Translations under genes and position numbers: made by a program
NCBI RefSeq assembly: GCF_019679475.1
Contig: NZ_JAIEZP010000001.1
Coordinates: forward strand, 620,001 to 684,000
Reading direction: 5' to 3'
Length of the DNA stretch: 64,000 nucleotides
Source of the DNA: Hyphomonas sediminis
GTDB taxonomy: Bacteria > Pseudomonadota > Alphaproteobacteria > Caulobacterales > Hyphomonadaceae
The notes under the pieces: model-generated
Told to the model about the DNA's origin: nothing
Seen by the model: the letters and a program-made list of their open reading frames with translations, nothing else
Databases searched by the model: none
Part shown: positions 1-9,088 of the stretch, piece after piece
Numbering within the stretch: the stretch's first letter is position 1
How the letters are laid out: every line of letters starts with the position of its first letter

Positions 1-162
1 CGCAAGGTGACCGACGCCATGGTCTCCATCGAGGGCGAAGCCCTGCGCAGCGTGACCTGGGTGCGCATCATGGAAGTGGAACAGGGCGACTGGGGCATCG
101 GCGGCCAGCTGCTCAAGGCGCGCGACGTTCACCAGATGCAGGGCGCCCCCGCCCACGCCTGA
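1..162 (+). CDS. Tautomerase family protein, 3' end only
   Basis: An open frame runs from the window edge to a TGA at 160-162 and gives the last 53 residues of a protein. The run VTWVRIMEVEQGDWGIGGQL resembles the C-terminal half of 4-oxalocrotonate tautomerase-like proteins, where a VTWV strand is followed by a GDWGIGG loop. These are small enzymes that use an N-terminal proline for keto-enol tautomerisation. That proline lies outside the window, so activity cannot be judged. A strong terminator follows 25 bases after the stop, so this is the end of a transcription unit. The family call is by motif memory only. Confidence 0.6.
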   Translation, partial: RKVTDAMVSIEGEALRSVTWVRIMEVEQGDWGIGGQLLKARDVHQMQGAPAHA

Positions 163-186
163 CCTGCCGAGGCAGGACAATCAAGG

Positions 187-211
187 AGGCCCGCGCTTTG
201 CGGGCCTTTTT
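187..211 (+). terminator. Rho-independent terminator after the tautomerase gene
   Basis: A perfect 8-bp stem (AGGCCCGC at 187-194 with GCGGGCCT at 200-207) closes a 5-base loop and runs into a T tract at 207-211. It is placed and oriented to end the plus-strand gene that stops at 162. Confidence 0.85.
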
Positions 212-241
212 GTGTTTTGGGCGCGCCGGGCGCCGCCATCG

Positions 242-345
242 CCATCCCGGAAGGTCCGAAGGGACTATCCGGGATTCAGTGCAGGCGTGGTACTTCGGCG
301 CATTCTGGGTCCCGGACATTTGCTACGCAAATTCCGGGATGACGA
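242..345. repeat. Palindromic intergenic repeat with a TTCCGGGATG motif
   Basis: CATCCCGGAA at 242-251 is the exact inverse of TTCCGGGATG at 332-341. Further copies of the CCCGGA/TCCGGG core lie between them. The right end of the element, the 26 bases at 320-345, recurs at 480-505. No gene is credible here: the overlapping open frames are short, mutually overlapping and unlike any protein. The structure suggests a REP/BOX-type intergenic repeat family. Confidence 0.6.
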
Positions 346-394
346 ACCCGGTTCGCTGCGGGTGTTGGATAGGCCGGGCTTTATCCACGGAGCC

Positions 395-477
395 CGTAGG
401 GTGGGTTGACGCCCAATGGGCGGATACCCACCGCATACGGCAGATGGTGGGTATCGCTACGCTCAACCCACCCTACG
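395..477. repeat. MITE-like palindrome with 15-bp terminal inverted repeats
   Basis: The element begins CGTAGGGTGGGTTGA (395-409) and ends with its exact inverse TCAACCCACCCTACG (463-477). Inside, GATACCCACC and GGTGGGTATC pair again, so most of the 83 bases can fold into one long hairpin. The GTAGGGTGGGTTGA end is, from memory, a widespread intergenic repeat sequence in proteobacteria. It carries no transposase and would need one supplied in trans, if it is mobile at all. Confidence 0.65.
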
Positions 478-479
478 AC

Positions 480-505
480 TTGCTACGCAAATTCCGGGAT
501 GACGA
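480..505 (+). repeat. Second copy of the 26-bp TTGCTACGCAAATTCCGG repeat
   Basis: These 26 bases are identical to 320-345. The two copies flank the palindrome at 395-477, although the flanking is not symmetrical. Together with 163-394 this accounts for the 360-base stretch with no gene. Confidence 0.7.
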
Positions 506-522
506 GCGGACAGCTGCACGAA

Positions 523-2490
523 CTAGGGCTTCGTCTTCACATCCCTGCCCGTGGTGACTTTCTTGCCATAGCTGGGGGCGCCGGCGGAGGCGCCGCTGAT
601 GGCGGAGCTGCCGCGAACCGTGCGATCCGTGAGCGGAGGGATGGCCATGGCCTTGGGGTTTGGCTCGTTTTCGTCGAAGAGGGAGGCGAGCTGCTCGGTC
701 ATCGCGCCGCCGAGCTGTTCGGCGTCCACGATGGTCACCGCGCGCTTGTAATAGCGCGTCACATCATGACCGATGCCGATGGCGATGAGCTCGACCGGCG
801 AGCGGTTTTCGATTTCCTCGATCACCTGGCGCAGATGGCGTTCCAGATAATTGCCGACGTTCACGTTGAGCGTGGAATCGTCCACCGGGGCGCCGTCTGA
901 AATCACCATCAGGATCTTGCGCTGCTCGGGCCGGCCCAGCAGGCGATCATGCGCCCAGAGGAGCGCTTCGCCGTCGATATTCTCCTTGAGCAGACCTTCG
1001 CGCATCATCAGGCCGAGATTGCGGCGCGCGCGGCGATAGGGCGCGTCGGCCTGCTTGTAGACGATGTGGCGAATATCATTCAGGCGGCCGGGCGCCTGCG
1101 GCTTGCCCGCCTTCATCCAGTCTTCCCGTGCGAGACCGCCCTTCCAGGCTTTCGTGGTGAAGCCGAGGATTTCGGTTTTCACCTGGCAACGCTCCAGCGT
1201 GCGGGCGAGAATATCCGCACACAGAGCCGCCACCATGATCGGGCGCCCGCGCATGGAACCGGAATTGTCCAGCAGCAGCGTGACGACCGTGTCGCGGAAC
1301 TTCGTGTCGTCTTCCTGCTTGAAGGAGAGCGGCGAGGTCGGGTCGGTGATCACGCGCGTGAGGCGGGCGGTATCCAGAACGCCCTCCTCCAGATCGAACG
1401 ACCAGGTGCGGTTCTGCTGCGCCATCAGGCGGCGCTGCAGCTTGTTGGCGAGCTTGGCGACGGCGCCCTGCAGGCCTTGCAGCTGGTGGTCGAGATAGGC
1501 GCGCAGGCGGGAAAGCTCCTCGGCGTCGCAAAGGTCTGGCGCATTGGCCACCTCGTCATGCGCGCGCGTGAAGACCTGGTAGTTGAACCGGTCCTTCTCG
1601 TCGCCGGGCTGGAAATTCGGCCGCAGGGGCTTGGTGCCTTCCTCGGTCTCGTCGGGGGTATCGTCCGCCTCCAGATCGACATCCTGGTCGACCGAGACGT
1701 TTGCCTCCTCCCCTTCCAGCTCCTCGCTGTCGCCGGCCTCCATCTGTTCGGAGGAAGCGCCCATCTGCTCTTCCGATGAGGTGTCATCCTCGCCGGACTG
1801 GTTTTGCTGGTCGTCCTGCTCCTCGGAGGGGGCTTCGTCTTCGGCCTCGGCTTCATCGCCGGGCATGTCCGAAGCCGTCAGATCCCGGATGATGGCGCGG
1901 ATGGTGCGCGCAAAACCGGCCTGATCGTGCAGCTGGCCGGAGAGAGCGTCCATCGCGCCGCTCGCATGTTCCTCGACCCTGGCGCGCCAGACATCGGCCA
2001 CGCGCCGCGCGCTTTCGGGCAGCGGGCGACCGGTCAGCTTTTCACGCAGCAGGAATTCCAGCGCCGGGGCGAGCACGGCGTCGGGGTCTTCCGAGCCCAT
2101 GCCGAAATTGGTGGACCGGCAGCGGAAATCGAGCACGGCTTCAAGGTTTCCGGCGGTGCCGGCCATGGCATTGGCGCCGAGGCTTTCGATGCGGGCTGTT
2201 TCGGCCGCCTCATAGACGCGGCGGGGAAGATCCCCCTGCGGACGGTTGGCCGCATGGGCGGCAGGATTGTGGTGGGCCCGGCGCAAGGCAAGCGCGTCGG
2301 CCTCCCCGCGAATGCGCGCAGCGATCTCGGCGGAGACTTCGATCGGCGGCGGGCGCAGCACCATGCGCGTGCCATGGTCGCCCACATCCGGGCCGAAGCC
2401 GACTTCGATCTCCCGCTCGGCGCTCATGGCCTTGGTGGTCGCGGCGAGCGCGGCCTTGAAGAGTTCCTGAGGGGTCGTGTCTTTGGGCAT
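523..2490 (-). CDS. cobT: Cobaltochelatase subunit CobT
   Basis: CobT works with CobS and CobN to insert cobalt into hydrogenobyrinic acid a,c-diamide in aerobic cobalamin synthesis (EC 6.6.1.2). The 655-residue protein has an N-terminal CobT domain (about 1-200), a highly acidic linker rich in Glu, Asp, Ser and Gln (about 210-290), and a C-terminal von Willebrand A domain. The MIDAS metal-binding motif DNSGS is at 408-412. Length and order match alphaproteobacterial CobT. CobS lies upstream on the same strand, separated by an unrelated exported-protein gene. CobN is not in the window. No B12 riboswitch core was recognised upstream of cobS. Confidence 0.95.
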   Translation of the reverse strand: MPKDTTPQELFKAALAATTKAMSAEREIEVGFGPDVGDHGTRMVLRPPPIEVSAEIAARIRGEADALALRRAHHNPAAHAANRPQGDLPRRVYEAAETARIESLGANAMAGTAGNLEAVLDFRCRSTNFGMGSEDPDAVLAPALEFLLREKLTGRPLPESARRVADVWRARVEEHASGAMDALSGQLHDQAGFARTIRAIIRDLTASDMPGDEAEAEDEAPSEEQDDQQNQSGEDDTSSEEQMGASSEQMEAGDSEELEGEEANVSVDQDVDLEADDTPDETEEGTKPLRPNFQPGDEKDRFNYQVFTRAHDEVANAPDLCDAEELSRLRAYLDHQLQGLQGAVAKLANKLQRRLMAQQNRTWSFDLEEGVLDTARLTRVITDPTSPLSFKQEDDTKFRDTVVTLLLDNSGSMRGRPIMVAALCADILARTLERCQVKTEILGFTTKAWKGGLAREDWMKAGKPQAPGRLNDIRHIVYKQADAPYRRARRNLGLMMREGLLKENIDGEALLWAHDRLLGRPEQRKILMVISDGAPVDDSTLNVNVGNYLERHLRQVIEEIENRSPVELIAIGIGHDVTRYYKRAVTIVDAEQLGGAMTEQLASLFDENEPNPKAMAIPPLTDRTVRGSSAISGASAGAPSYGKKVTTGRDVKTKP

Positions 2491-2562
2491 CTTTGCTGTC
2501 TTAACGCGCCACAGGCTGCCTGAGTAGCCAACACATCGGCAAGATGGTCAGCCGCTCTGCAA

Positions 2563-3252
2563 TCACTCCAGCATCTTGAAACTTTCGGCTCGAAGGCAGG
2601 CGCCTGGATTTTCAGCTTCCCAGCTGATCCTTATTGAAGAATCAGCGAATTCAAATGTTTCGGGCAGCTCCGGAATGCCGGAACGAACTTGCGCAAACTC
2701 TTGCTCGATCATTGCCCGGTTCTGCACACGACGATCAGCCTCCCGCGCGCTGTTGAGCGTCAATTGGTCGTGGTAGGATGGATGAGGGCCTGACAGGAAA
2801 AGAGTCACGACGCCGGGCTTCAGATTGATGATGGGTGCGCCCTGAGAGAGGCAAACCGTGCTTCTCCCTCTCAAAAGTCCGTCATCCCAGTCGCTGGCCA
2901 CAACTGCACTCGCATACGCGCCCGGCGGGACTCTCAGCAAAGAGAACCTGAAATTGGCGGCGCCCCCGTTGAAGTTCGTTTTAGCCTGACGGTTGATGTT
3001 TTTCTTTTTCTCGCGCAACCCGAGTGCAAAGCGCTCGTCTATGAACTCTTGTGTCTCGATATTAACGCGCTTGAAGAGGAAGTGAGTATCGAGCGTAATG
3101 GGTTGGGCGCGCGTCGCTACAACTATAATCGCGGCATCTTCTCCAGCTTTATTGGCTGCTGGAATGACCAGGGTTTCAGCAAATGCCGCCACCTGGCCCA
3201 AGACAACCACAGAAGCCAAAGCTGACACCAGAGGCAAAAGGAATCTGCGCAC
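2563..3252 (-). CDS. Exported protein of unknown function between cobS and cobT
   Basis: The likely start is a GTG at 3252, just after the cobS stop, preceded by a GAGG/AGGG-rich ribosome-binding region. It gives 229 residues and places a clean signal peptide first (MRRFLLPLVSALASVVVL, then an AFA-type cleavage site). Reading further upstream would overlap cobS and bury that signal. The mature part is a mixed, beta-rich-looking protein with no motif I recognise; two cysteines remain. Base composition looks more AT-rich than the flanking cob genes. It has no evident role in cobalamin synthesis and may be an insertion into the cobST unit. Confidence 0.7.
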   Translation of the reverse strand: MRRFLLPLVSALASVVVLGQVAAFAETLVIPAANKAGEDAAIIVVATRAQPITLDTHFLFKRVNIETQEFIDERFALGLREKKKNINRQAKTNFNGGAANFRFSLLRVPPGAYASAVVASDWDDGLLRGRSTVCLSQGAPIINLKPGVVTLFLSGPHPSYHDQLTLNSAREADRRVQNRAMIEQEFAQVRSGIPELPETFEFADSSIRISWEAENPGACLRAESFKMLE

Positions 3253-3269
3253 GCCCTTGATCCCTATCC

Positions 3270-4253
3270 TCAGGCGACCTTCACCATCAGCGGGCTCTCG
3301 GGGAGTTCGGCGCCGAAGCAGCGCTGGTACATCTCCGCCACGAGCGGGCGCTCGAGTTCGTCGCACTTGTTGAGGAAGGTCATGCGGAAGGCATGGCCGA
3401 GATCGCCAAAGATGGCGAAGTTTTCTGCCCAGGTGATGACGGTCCGCGGGCTCATCACGGTGGAGAGATCGCCCGACATGAACGCGTTCCGGGTCAGGTC
3501 AGCCAGGGTGACCATCTTGGCGATGGTGGCGTCTTCAACGCCGGTGGCCTTGGCCTTGATGATTTCGACTTCGGCGTCATGGGTCAGATAGTTCAGCGTC
3601 GTGACAATGCTCCAGCGGTCCATCTGGCCCTGGTTGAGCTGCTGCGTGCCGTGATAGAGGCCCGTCGTATCGCCGAGGCCGACCGTGTTGGTCGTCGCGA
3701 ACAGGCGGAAGAACGGGTTGGGCGCGATCACCCGGTTCTGGTCGAGCAGGGTCAGCTTGCCGCTGGCCTCAAGAACGCGCTGGATCACGAACATCACATC
3801 CGGGCGGCCGGCGTCATATTCGTCGAACACGATGGCGACGGGGCGCTGAAGCGCCCAGGGGAGAATGCCTTCGCGGAATTCGGTGACCTGAACGCCGTCC
3901 TTCAGGACGATGGCATCCTTGCCGACCATGTCGATCCGGCTGACATGGCTGTCGAGGTTCACACGGATCATCGGCCAGTTGAGGCGGGCGGCGACCTGCT
4001 CGATATGGGTCGACTTACCCGTGCCGTGATAGCCCTGCACCATGACGCGGCGGTTGTGCTCGAAGCCTGCCAGGATGGCGAGCGTCGTCTGGGGGTCGAA
4101 GCGGTAGGACGGGTCAATCTCCGGCACATATTCGGTGCGCGTCTTGAAGCCATGGACGACCATGTTCGTGTCGAGGCCGAAGACCTTCTTCACATTGATC
4201 TTTTCGGTCGGTTTCAGGCCATCGAGGGCATCGGTGTCGGACATAACGGTCAT
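3270..4253 (-). CDS. cobS: Cobaltochelatase ATPase subunit CobS
   Basis: CobS is the AAA+ ATPase that drives the cobalt chelatase together with CobT and CobN. The 327-residue protein carries a Walker A motif GYHGTGKST at 74-82 and a Walker B motif ending DEYD at 144-147, followed by the sensor region [11 protein letters not shown]. Length matches the family. It is first of the minus-strand set that continues through a small exported protein to cobT. An in-frame Met at residue 5 (MSDTDALDG) is an alternative start. Confidence 0.95.
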   Translation of the reverse strand: MTVMSDTDALDGLKPTEKINVKKVFGLDTNMVVHGFKTRTEYVPEIDPSYRFDPQTTLAILAGFEHNRRVMVQGYHGTGKSTHIEQVAARLNWPMIRVNLDSHVSRIDMVGKDAIVLKDGVQVTEFREGILPWALQRPVAIVFDEYDAGRPDVMFVIQRVLEASGKLTLLDQNRVIAPNPFFRLFATTNTVGLGDTTGLYHGTQQLNQGQMDRWSIVTTLNYLTHDAEVEIIKAKATGVEDATIAKMVTLADLTRNAFMSGDLSTVMSPRTVITWAENFAIFGDLGHAFRMTFLNKCDELERPLVAEMYQRCFGAELPESPLMVKVA

Positions 4254-4393
4254 GGGGTATCAGCTCGCCAGCGGGAGGAATTCAATACAGACTCCGGGTT
4301 CTAGCACGGGATGGCCGCACGCCTAGTGCGACGCAACGTAAAGTCTGCAGATGCGGGCGCCCTCCCCGCTCCGGCGGAAAGGGCGCGGCGGGG

Positions 4394-5161
4394 TCAGGGC
4401 CGGGTGAAAACGAGGACGGCCTGATCGGTCTTCCCGCGAATGGCGGGATCGAAAACGTTGGTAAGGCCATCATCGTCCGGATTGCGGAGAATGTCCGAGC
4501 TTTCACGGAAGCTGAGGCCCGCGGCCTCTGCCATCTGGCGGATCAGCGCCGGATCGATCCGGTGCGTGTCACCGCCCGTTGTCGGGGGTGAGCCAGCCGG
4601 GGCAGTGTGATCGATGGCAATGAAGACGCCGCCGGGCTTCAGCACGCGGGCGATTTCAGCAAAGCTTTCTTCCGGATCACCCAGGCTCTCGGTCGTGCCT
4701 TCGGGAATGTACCAGAGCTCATGCGGGCCCTGGAACCAGGTGACGGCGTCCATCGACGCATCCGGCAGGCCAAGCGCGTCAAAGTTCGATTTGAGATAGG
4801 TGACATTTGTCAGCCGGCCTTCGAGGCGTTTGGTGACCGTGTCTCCCAGGAAGCCATCGAAGGAGGCCGGGTTCTGCATCCACACCTGCCCGTCGGGGCC
4901 AACTGTGCGGGAGAGTAGCTCGGTGAAATATCCCGCGCCTGCTTCCAGTTCGAGCACCTTGTCTCCCGGCGCGATGCCTGTGATTTCAAGGATGGCGGCG
5001 GGATGGCGCCCGGCGTCACGCGCAACATCATCTGCCGGACGGGCGGCGTCTGCCACGACGGCAGCGTAATCTGGAAGGGACGCAGCGCCTTCGCTGACGC
5101 AGGCAGATGTCATCAGGGCCAGCGCCAGAGCGGCGGCGCCTGCAAATTTCAAACTTGGCAT
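4394..5161 (-). CDS. Lipoprotein with a class I SAM-methyltransferase fold
   Basis: The 255-residue product opens with a lipoprotein signal (lipobox TSAC, Cys21). Next comes a Rossmann methyltransferase domain: motif I VLELEAGAGYFTE (about 69-81), an acidic stretch later, and LKPGGVFIAIDH in the post-motif region. It resembles the 'predicted methyltransferase' family COG4798, members of which often have export signals. An exported SAM-dependent methyltransferase is puzzling because SAM is not known to be present in the periplasm. Motif I reads ELEAGAG where most enzymes have DxGxGxG, so the first glycine is replaced by Glu-Ala. It may bind another ligand or be a structural relic. It lies downstream of lipoprotein msrA, 81 bases away. 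Confidence 0.8.
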   Translation of the reverse strand: MPSLKFAGAAALALALMTSACVSEGAASLPDYAAVVADAARPADDVARDAGRHPAAILEITGIAPGDKVLELEAGAGYFTELLSRTVGPDGQVWMQNPASFDGFLGDTVTKRLEGRLTNVTYLKSNFDALGLPDASMDAVTWFQGPHELWYIPEGTTESLGDPEESFAEIARVLKPGGVFIAIDHTAPAGSPPTTGGDTHRIDPALIRQMAEAAGLSFRESSDILRNPDDDGLTNVFDPAIRGKTDQAVLVFTRP

Positions 5162-5242
5162 TTTGAATGTCCTCCAGCCGATAAACTCTCGACTCCCCGC
5201 AAGGAGTCATACGCCGATGCAGCAGGCTTGTCGCCTGCCTGC

Positions 5243-5860
5243 CTAGTCGCCCTGCCAGACTTCCTTCAGCGTCTTCTCCCGCCCGCTTGCCTTCTTGTAG
5301 GCTTCGTAGCGGCCCGGCTCCTTCAGGTAATAATCCTGATGATAGTCCTCAGCCGGATAAAATTCAGTGGCGGGCAGCACGGCTGTGGCGATGGGCTGTT
5401 TCAGGCGTTTGGCGTTCGCCTCCAGCGAGGCACGCGCGGCATTGGCCTGCGTCTCATCCAGCACATAGATGGCGGTGCGATACTGGCTGCCCCGGTCGTA
5501 GAACTGGCCACCTTCATCGGTCGGATCGATGTTCGACCAGAAGACTTCAAGCAGCTGCGGATAGGTGACCTTCGCCGGATCGTAGATCACTTCGACGGCC
5601 TCGGCATGGTCGCCCATGCGCTTATAAGTCGGGTCGGGCGTCGTGCCGCCGGTATAGCCGGAGATGACCGTGCGCACGCCGGGCACTTCTTCCAGCTCTG
5701 CCTCGATGCACCAGAAACATCCGCCGGCGAAGATTGCGACTTCCTCATGCGCGGCCGCTTCCGGGTGGGCGGCCTCTGTGGCGGCAGCTGGCGGGACGGC
5801 GACGGCATTGTTGCAGGCCGCAAGCGAGACGATGGCGGCGGCGATCAGGGCAAGACGCAT
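5243..5860 (-). CDS. msrA: Lipoprotein peptide-methionine (S)-S-oxide reductase MsrA
   Basis: MsrA reduces methionine-S-sulfoxide in proteins. The catalytic GGCFWC motif is at 46-51, with the reactive Cys at 48. The rest is canonical: GYTGG, the DHAEAVEV region and the EDYHQDYY segment. What sets it apart is a lipoprotein signal (lipobox LAAC, Cys16) followed by a Pro/Ala/Glu-rich linker to residue 40. The enzyme is therefore predicted to be anchored on the periplasmic face and to repair oxidised envelope proteins. No MsrB or MsrQ is adjacent. It sits between two other lipoprotein enzymes on the same strand. Confidence 0.93.
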   Translation of the reverse strand: MRLALIAAAIVSLAACNNAVAVPPAAATEAAHPEAAAHEEVAIFAGGCFWCIEAELEEVPGVRTVISGYTGGTTPDPTYKRMGDHAEAVEVIYDPAKVTYPQLLEVFWSNIDPTDEGGQFYDRGSQYRTAIYVLDETQANAARASLEANAKRLKQPIATAVLPATEFYPAEDYHQDYYLKEPGRYEAYKKASGREKTLKEVWQGD

Positions 5861-5955
5861 GGGATACCTTTCATCCGGCGATGAAAGCCAAGGTATGGCG
5901 GCGCGCGGGCAGGTCCAGCCCGGCGCCTTTCACAATAAGGCGAGCAAGGCAGGCG

Positions 5956-7614
5956 CTAGCGTTCTGCCCGCCAGACGACCTCGCCGCCCACGACCGTCAT
6001 CACCGGTTGGGCTTCCAGAATCTCCGCCTCCGGAACAGTCATCAGGTCCCGGTCAAACACCGTGAAATCGGCGATCTTGCCAGTCTCGATGGTGCCGAGG
6101 TCTGCCTCCTGGAAAGCGGCATAGGCCGGGCCGGTGGTGAAGAGGGCGAGCGCCTGCTGGCGTGTGACGGCCTCCTCAGGATGCCACCCTTCCCCCGAGA
6201 AGCCTTCCAGATCCTTGCGGGCAACCGCCGCATAGAACTCGATGGTCGGGGAGCCGACTTCGACGGGCGCGTCCGATCCGCCAGCGATGATCGCGCCGGC
6301 TTTCAGGAGGCTTGCCCAGGCATAAGCGCCGCGCAGGCGGTCGAGACCGACACGGGCCGGCGCGAAATGCAGGTCGCCAATGGCGTGGCTTGGCTGCATC
6401 GAGGGGATGAGGCCGCTTTTGGCGAGCCGGTCGACATCGTCAGGGTGCAGCATCTGGGCATGTTCGATGCGCCAGCGCACATCCGCCGGATAGCCAAGTT
6501 CCTCGAACTTCTCGATGACGCGGCGGTTGGCGAGATCGCCAATCGCATGGATCGCGAGCTGAACCTTATCCTCATAAGCGTCCATCATGAGATTGTGCAG
6601 CTGGCCGGACTCCAGCAATGGCAGGCCGCTGGTATCGGGCCGATCCGAATAGGGCTGGATAAGCAGCGCGCCCCGACTGCCGAGGGCGCCATCCATATAG
6701 ATCTTCACGGCGCGGTTGGTGATCCTGCCGGTTTCAAATTCGCGGCGTTTGGCAATGTCGAAGCCACGCTCATCGAATGCGTTGTAGACGCGCAGCGGCA
6801 GGCGGCCCTCATCGTCCAGCGCTTTCAGCAGGCGGGCATGGTCCCGCGCGGCGCTCATATTGTGAACGCCGGTCCAGCCGCGGCTGGCATAGGTCTTCGC
6901 GCCGACTTCCAGCGCCTTGCTCATGTCGTCATAGGTCGGGTCCTGCACCAGAGCCAGGACGGGCATCATGGCATTGTCGATGACGATGCCGGTGGCTTTG
7001 TAGTTTTCGTCCCGCTCGGTGAGGCCACCGGGCGGGTCGCCGGTGATGTCGTAAATCTCCGCTGCTTTCAGGGCGGCGGTGTTGGCGACGAGGGCGTGAC
7101 CATCGGAGCGGACAAAAATCACTGGATTATCAGGGCTTACCGCGTCGAGATCGGCGGCCGACGGCATCCGGCCCTCGGGCCAGCCGGTTTCGATCCAGCC
7201 GCGCCCGAAGAGGATGGCGCCGGGGGCGAGATCTTGCAGCTCCGCTTCGGTGCGGGTGACCAGTTCGTCGATCGAGGCGGTGCCTTCGAGGTTAAGGGTC
7301 AGCTCCCGCTCGCCGATGCCTTGCAAATGGGCGTGGGCATCGGTGAAGCCAGGGAACATGACCGCGCCGGAAAGGTCAATGATTTCAACCTCTTCTTCGC
7401 TCCAATCCTGGGAGAGCGGCGGGGCTGTGCCGAGGATGCGGCCATCGGGGCCGACGATGACGGCCTCCACGGTCGCCGGATCGGCGAGGCCGGTATAGAT
7501 CGTCCCGCCAGTGAAGACGCGAACCTTGCCTTCTGCAGCGGGCGCTGCAGATTGCGGGTCCGTGCAGGCACCCAGAGCGAGCGCGGCGAGGGCGGCAAGT
7601 ATGGTCAGACGCAT
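5956..7614 (-). CDS. Lipoprotein amidohydrolase (YtcJ/amidohydrolase-3 type)
   Basis: The chosen ATG at 7614 begins a clean lipoprotein signal (lipobox LGAC, Cys17); longer frames upstream bury it. The 552-residue protein has the metal-binding motif DAHAHLQG (His94, His96), a central IYMDGALGSRGA segment, later histidines (AIHAIGDLAN, IEHAQM) and a closing GSDAPVE, all typical of YtcJ-like amidohydrolases. These hydrolyse amide or related bonds with one or two zinc ions; the substrate is unknown. Location in the envelope is inferred from the signal. It is part of a four-gene run of lipoproteins on this strand. Confidence 0.88.
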   Translation of the reverse strand: MRLTILAALAALALGACTDPQSAAPAAEGKVRVFTGGTIYTGLADPATVEAVIVGPDGRILGTAPPLSQDWSEEEVEIIDLSGAVMFPGFTDAHAHLQGIGERELTLNLEGTASIDELVTRTEAELQDLAPGAILFGRGWIETGWPEGRMPSAADLDAVSPDNPVIFVRSDGHALVANTAALKAAEIYDITGDPPGGLTERDENYKATGIVIDNAMMPVLALVQDPTYDDMSKALEVGAKTYASRGWTGVHNMSAARDHARLLKALDDEGRLPLRVYNAFDERGFDIAKRREFETGRITNRAVKIYMDGALGSRGALLIQPYSDRPDTSGLPLLESGQLHNLMMDAYEDKVQLAIHAIGDLANRRVIEKFEELGYPADVRWRIEHAQMLHPDDVDRLAKSGLIPSMQPSHAIGDLHFAPARVGLDRLRGAYAWASLLKAGAIIAGGSDAPVEVGSPTIEFYAAVARKDLEGFSGEGWHPEEAVTRQQALALFTTGPAYAAFQEADLGTIETGKIADFTVFDRDLMTVPEAEILEAQPVMTVVGGEVVWRAER

Positions 7615-7698
7615 GAGGCTCCCCTTCCCTGTGGTGGGGCATTCTTGAACCGGTTCCCGCAACCGCGCCACCCCCTCAAACCGGGGCGGATGCGTGCC

Positions 7699-7709
7699 TG
7701 ACAGTGTCA
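7699..7709. promoter_or_regulatory. Candidate operator TGACAGTGTCA
   Basis: A perfect 5-1-5 palindrome lies 85 bases upstream of the amidohydrolase start. A further half-site GTGTCA is at 7725-7730. The shape resembles TetR-family operators, but no regulator gene of that kind is in the window, so this is only a candidate. Confidence 0.3.
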
Positions 7710-7790
7710 AAACGGGGACGGACCGTGTCATTTTGAGTACGTTTGAGGACAAACGCGGCCATTTCGGCGCCATTCCAGGCCAAATGAAAA

Positions 7791-7818
7791 CGCCGGGCCT
7801 GACAGATCAGACCCGGCG
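7791..7818 (-). terminator. Terminator of the 7841-8977 lipoprotein gene
   Basis: Read on the minus strand, CGCCGGG pairs with CCCGGCG around an inner CTGA/TCAG pairing, then comes TTTTCATTT. It lies 23 bases past the stop of the minus-strand lipoprotein gene. The core is nearly identical to the hairpin at 9089-9120. Confidence 0.75.
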
Positions 7819-7840
7819 CTCACAAAAGACAGAAACCCGC

Positions 7841-8977
7841 TTACTTGTAGGCCGTGATCGGCACGCCGCGGGTGGTGTCCTTCCGGGTATACTGAAGGCA
7901 GTCATCCGTGATGAGCTTGGTTTTCATGCGGACCGCACGGACAAGTTCGGCGGCAGAGTAGTCTGCATCCTTGCAGGCAACGAGCTGGGTGAGGCGGACA
8001 TCTTCTGACTCGGCAAGATCGAGCAGGAAGTAGGTCAGGCTCTGCGCGAGGATATGGGTGTTGAGCTGGCGGGCGCGGGTGCGGGCGTTGCGCGAGCCCT
8101 GCCCGACCGTGGAGAGATTGCCCTGCCGGGCGGCGCGGGTGGACATCTGCTTCTCGTCATTGCCCGACCAGGGTAGCGGCAGGTAGTTGGCCGGATCAAC
8201 CTGAAGTGAAACATAGTTCAGCGGATTCATCTGGCCGAGCGCCACGAGCGCCGGGCCGGAGAGGGCGGAGACGCCCGCCGTCCAGACATAGCCCTGATAG
8301 GCATCATTCCATTCGGCCTGGGAGAGCTCATCGACCGTGTCGCCACCGAAGAAATTGCGGAGCTTCACATTGTTGTTCCAGACTTCGAGGAGCCCGCCTT
8401 CATACAGGCCGAACGCGCCGAAGGCAGCGGTGGAGGCGATCACGCCGGGGGCCGAAACGTTATAGGCGAAGCTGGCGTCTTCCTCGTTCAGCCCCGGATA
8501 TTCGGCAATGAAATTGGAGCGGATGACATTCTCATAGATCGCCGCGCCGGTGCGCCGGTCAACCACGCGGTAGGTGGCGGACGTCTTGCCGGCAAAGTGG
8601 CGGCCAAAGGCATCTGAATCCAGATCCTGAAACTCGATCTGCAGCGCATAGCGCGCGCCAGCGGCCGTTTTCGCCTCAAGACCGGAATCTGCCAGGGCAG
8701 AGGCGACCATCGGGCGGAAAAGCCCCTGATTGGGCTCCTCGAACAGGTAATCGCGCTGCGACATGCCGCTGATGTAATCGAGTTCAAGGCCGTGCATCAG
8801 CCGGTCCTGCTGGCCCCAGCGAATATAGTGGGTGACCGGGAGCGTCGGGCGCTGGCGCTCAATCGTCTGCGTCTCGTTCATGAAGCCGGGCAGACCCATC
8901 ATACCATTCTTGGTGGGTTGATGGTTTGCGCAGGCTCCAAGGGTCAGAAGCGCCGCTGCCAGAACGAGATGTTTCAT
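7841..8977 (-). CDS. Lipoprotein of unknown function, 378 residues
   Basis: I do not recognise this family. It begins with a textbook lipoprotein signal (lipobox LGAC, Cys16). The mature part has no transmembrane segments except a possible hydrophobic stretch around VIASTAAFGAFGLYEGG, and an Asn/Gln-rich region before residue 300. It contains no obvious catalytic motif. The pattern ('SALADSGLEAKTAA...YALQIEFQDLD') recalls envelope lipoproteins that dimerise or scaffold, but that is weak. It is transcribed alone or first in the run of four minus-strand lipoproteins, and it has its own terminator. Confidence 0.75.
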   Translation of the reverse strand: MKHLVLAAALLTLGACANHQPTKNGMMGLPGFMNETQTIERQRPTLPVTHYIRWGQQDRLMHGLELDYISGMSQRDYLFEEPNQGLFRPMVASALADSGLEAKTAAGARYALQIEFQDLDSDAFGRHFAGKTSATYRVVDRRTGAAIYENVIRSNFIAEYPGLNEEDASFAYNVSAPGVIASTAAFGAFGLYEGGLLEVWNNNVKLRNFFGGDTVDELSQAEWNDAYQGYVWTAGVSALSGPALVALGQMNPLNYVSLQVDPANYLPLPWSGNDEKQMSTRAARQGNLSTVGQGSRNARTRARQLNTHILAQSLTYFLLDLAESEDVRLTQLVACKDADYSAAELVRAVRMKTKLITDDCLQYTRKDTTRGVPITAYK

Positions 8978-9088
8978 GATTACAACCCCTGCCGGAAATC
9001 TATATTCAGCAACGGGAATAGGTTCGAAACCCTAAGAAATAATGTCGGCAACCAGACAGCGCGGCACCGGGATTCCGGCACACACGAA

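Noticed and set aside
198-557. Open frames on the plus strand across the repeat island (119 residues and others)
   Set aside because: They run through the palindromic repeats and the cobT end, have no ribosome site and no family look.
4254-4393. A cobalamin riboswitch ahead of cobS
   Set aside because: I looked for the conserved core pieces in the 140-base leader and did not find them.
5734-7701. A 655-residue plus-strand frame opposite the amidohydrolase
   Set aside because: It is the antisense shadow of msrA and the amidohydrolase, which have clear motifs and signals. GC-rich third positions keep the other strand open.
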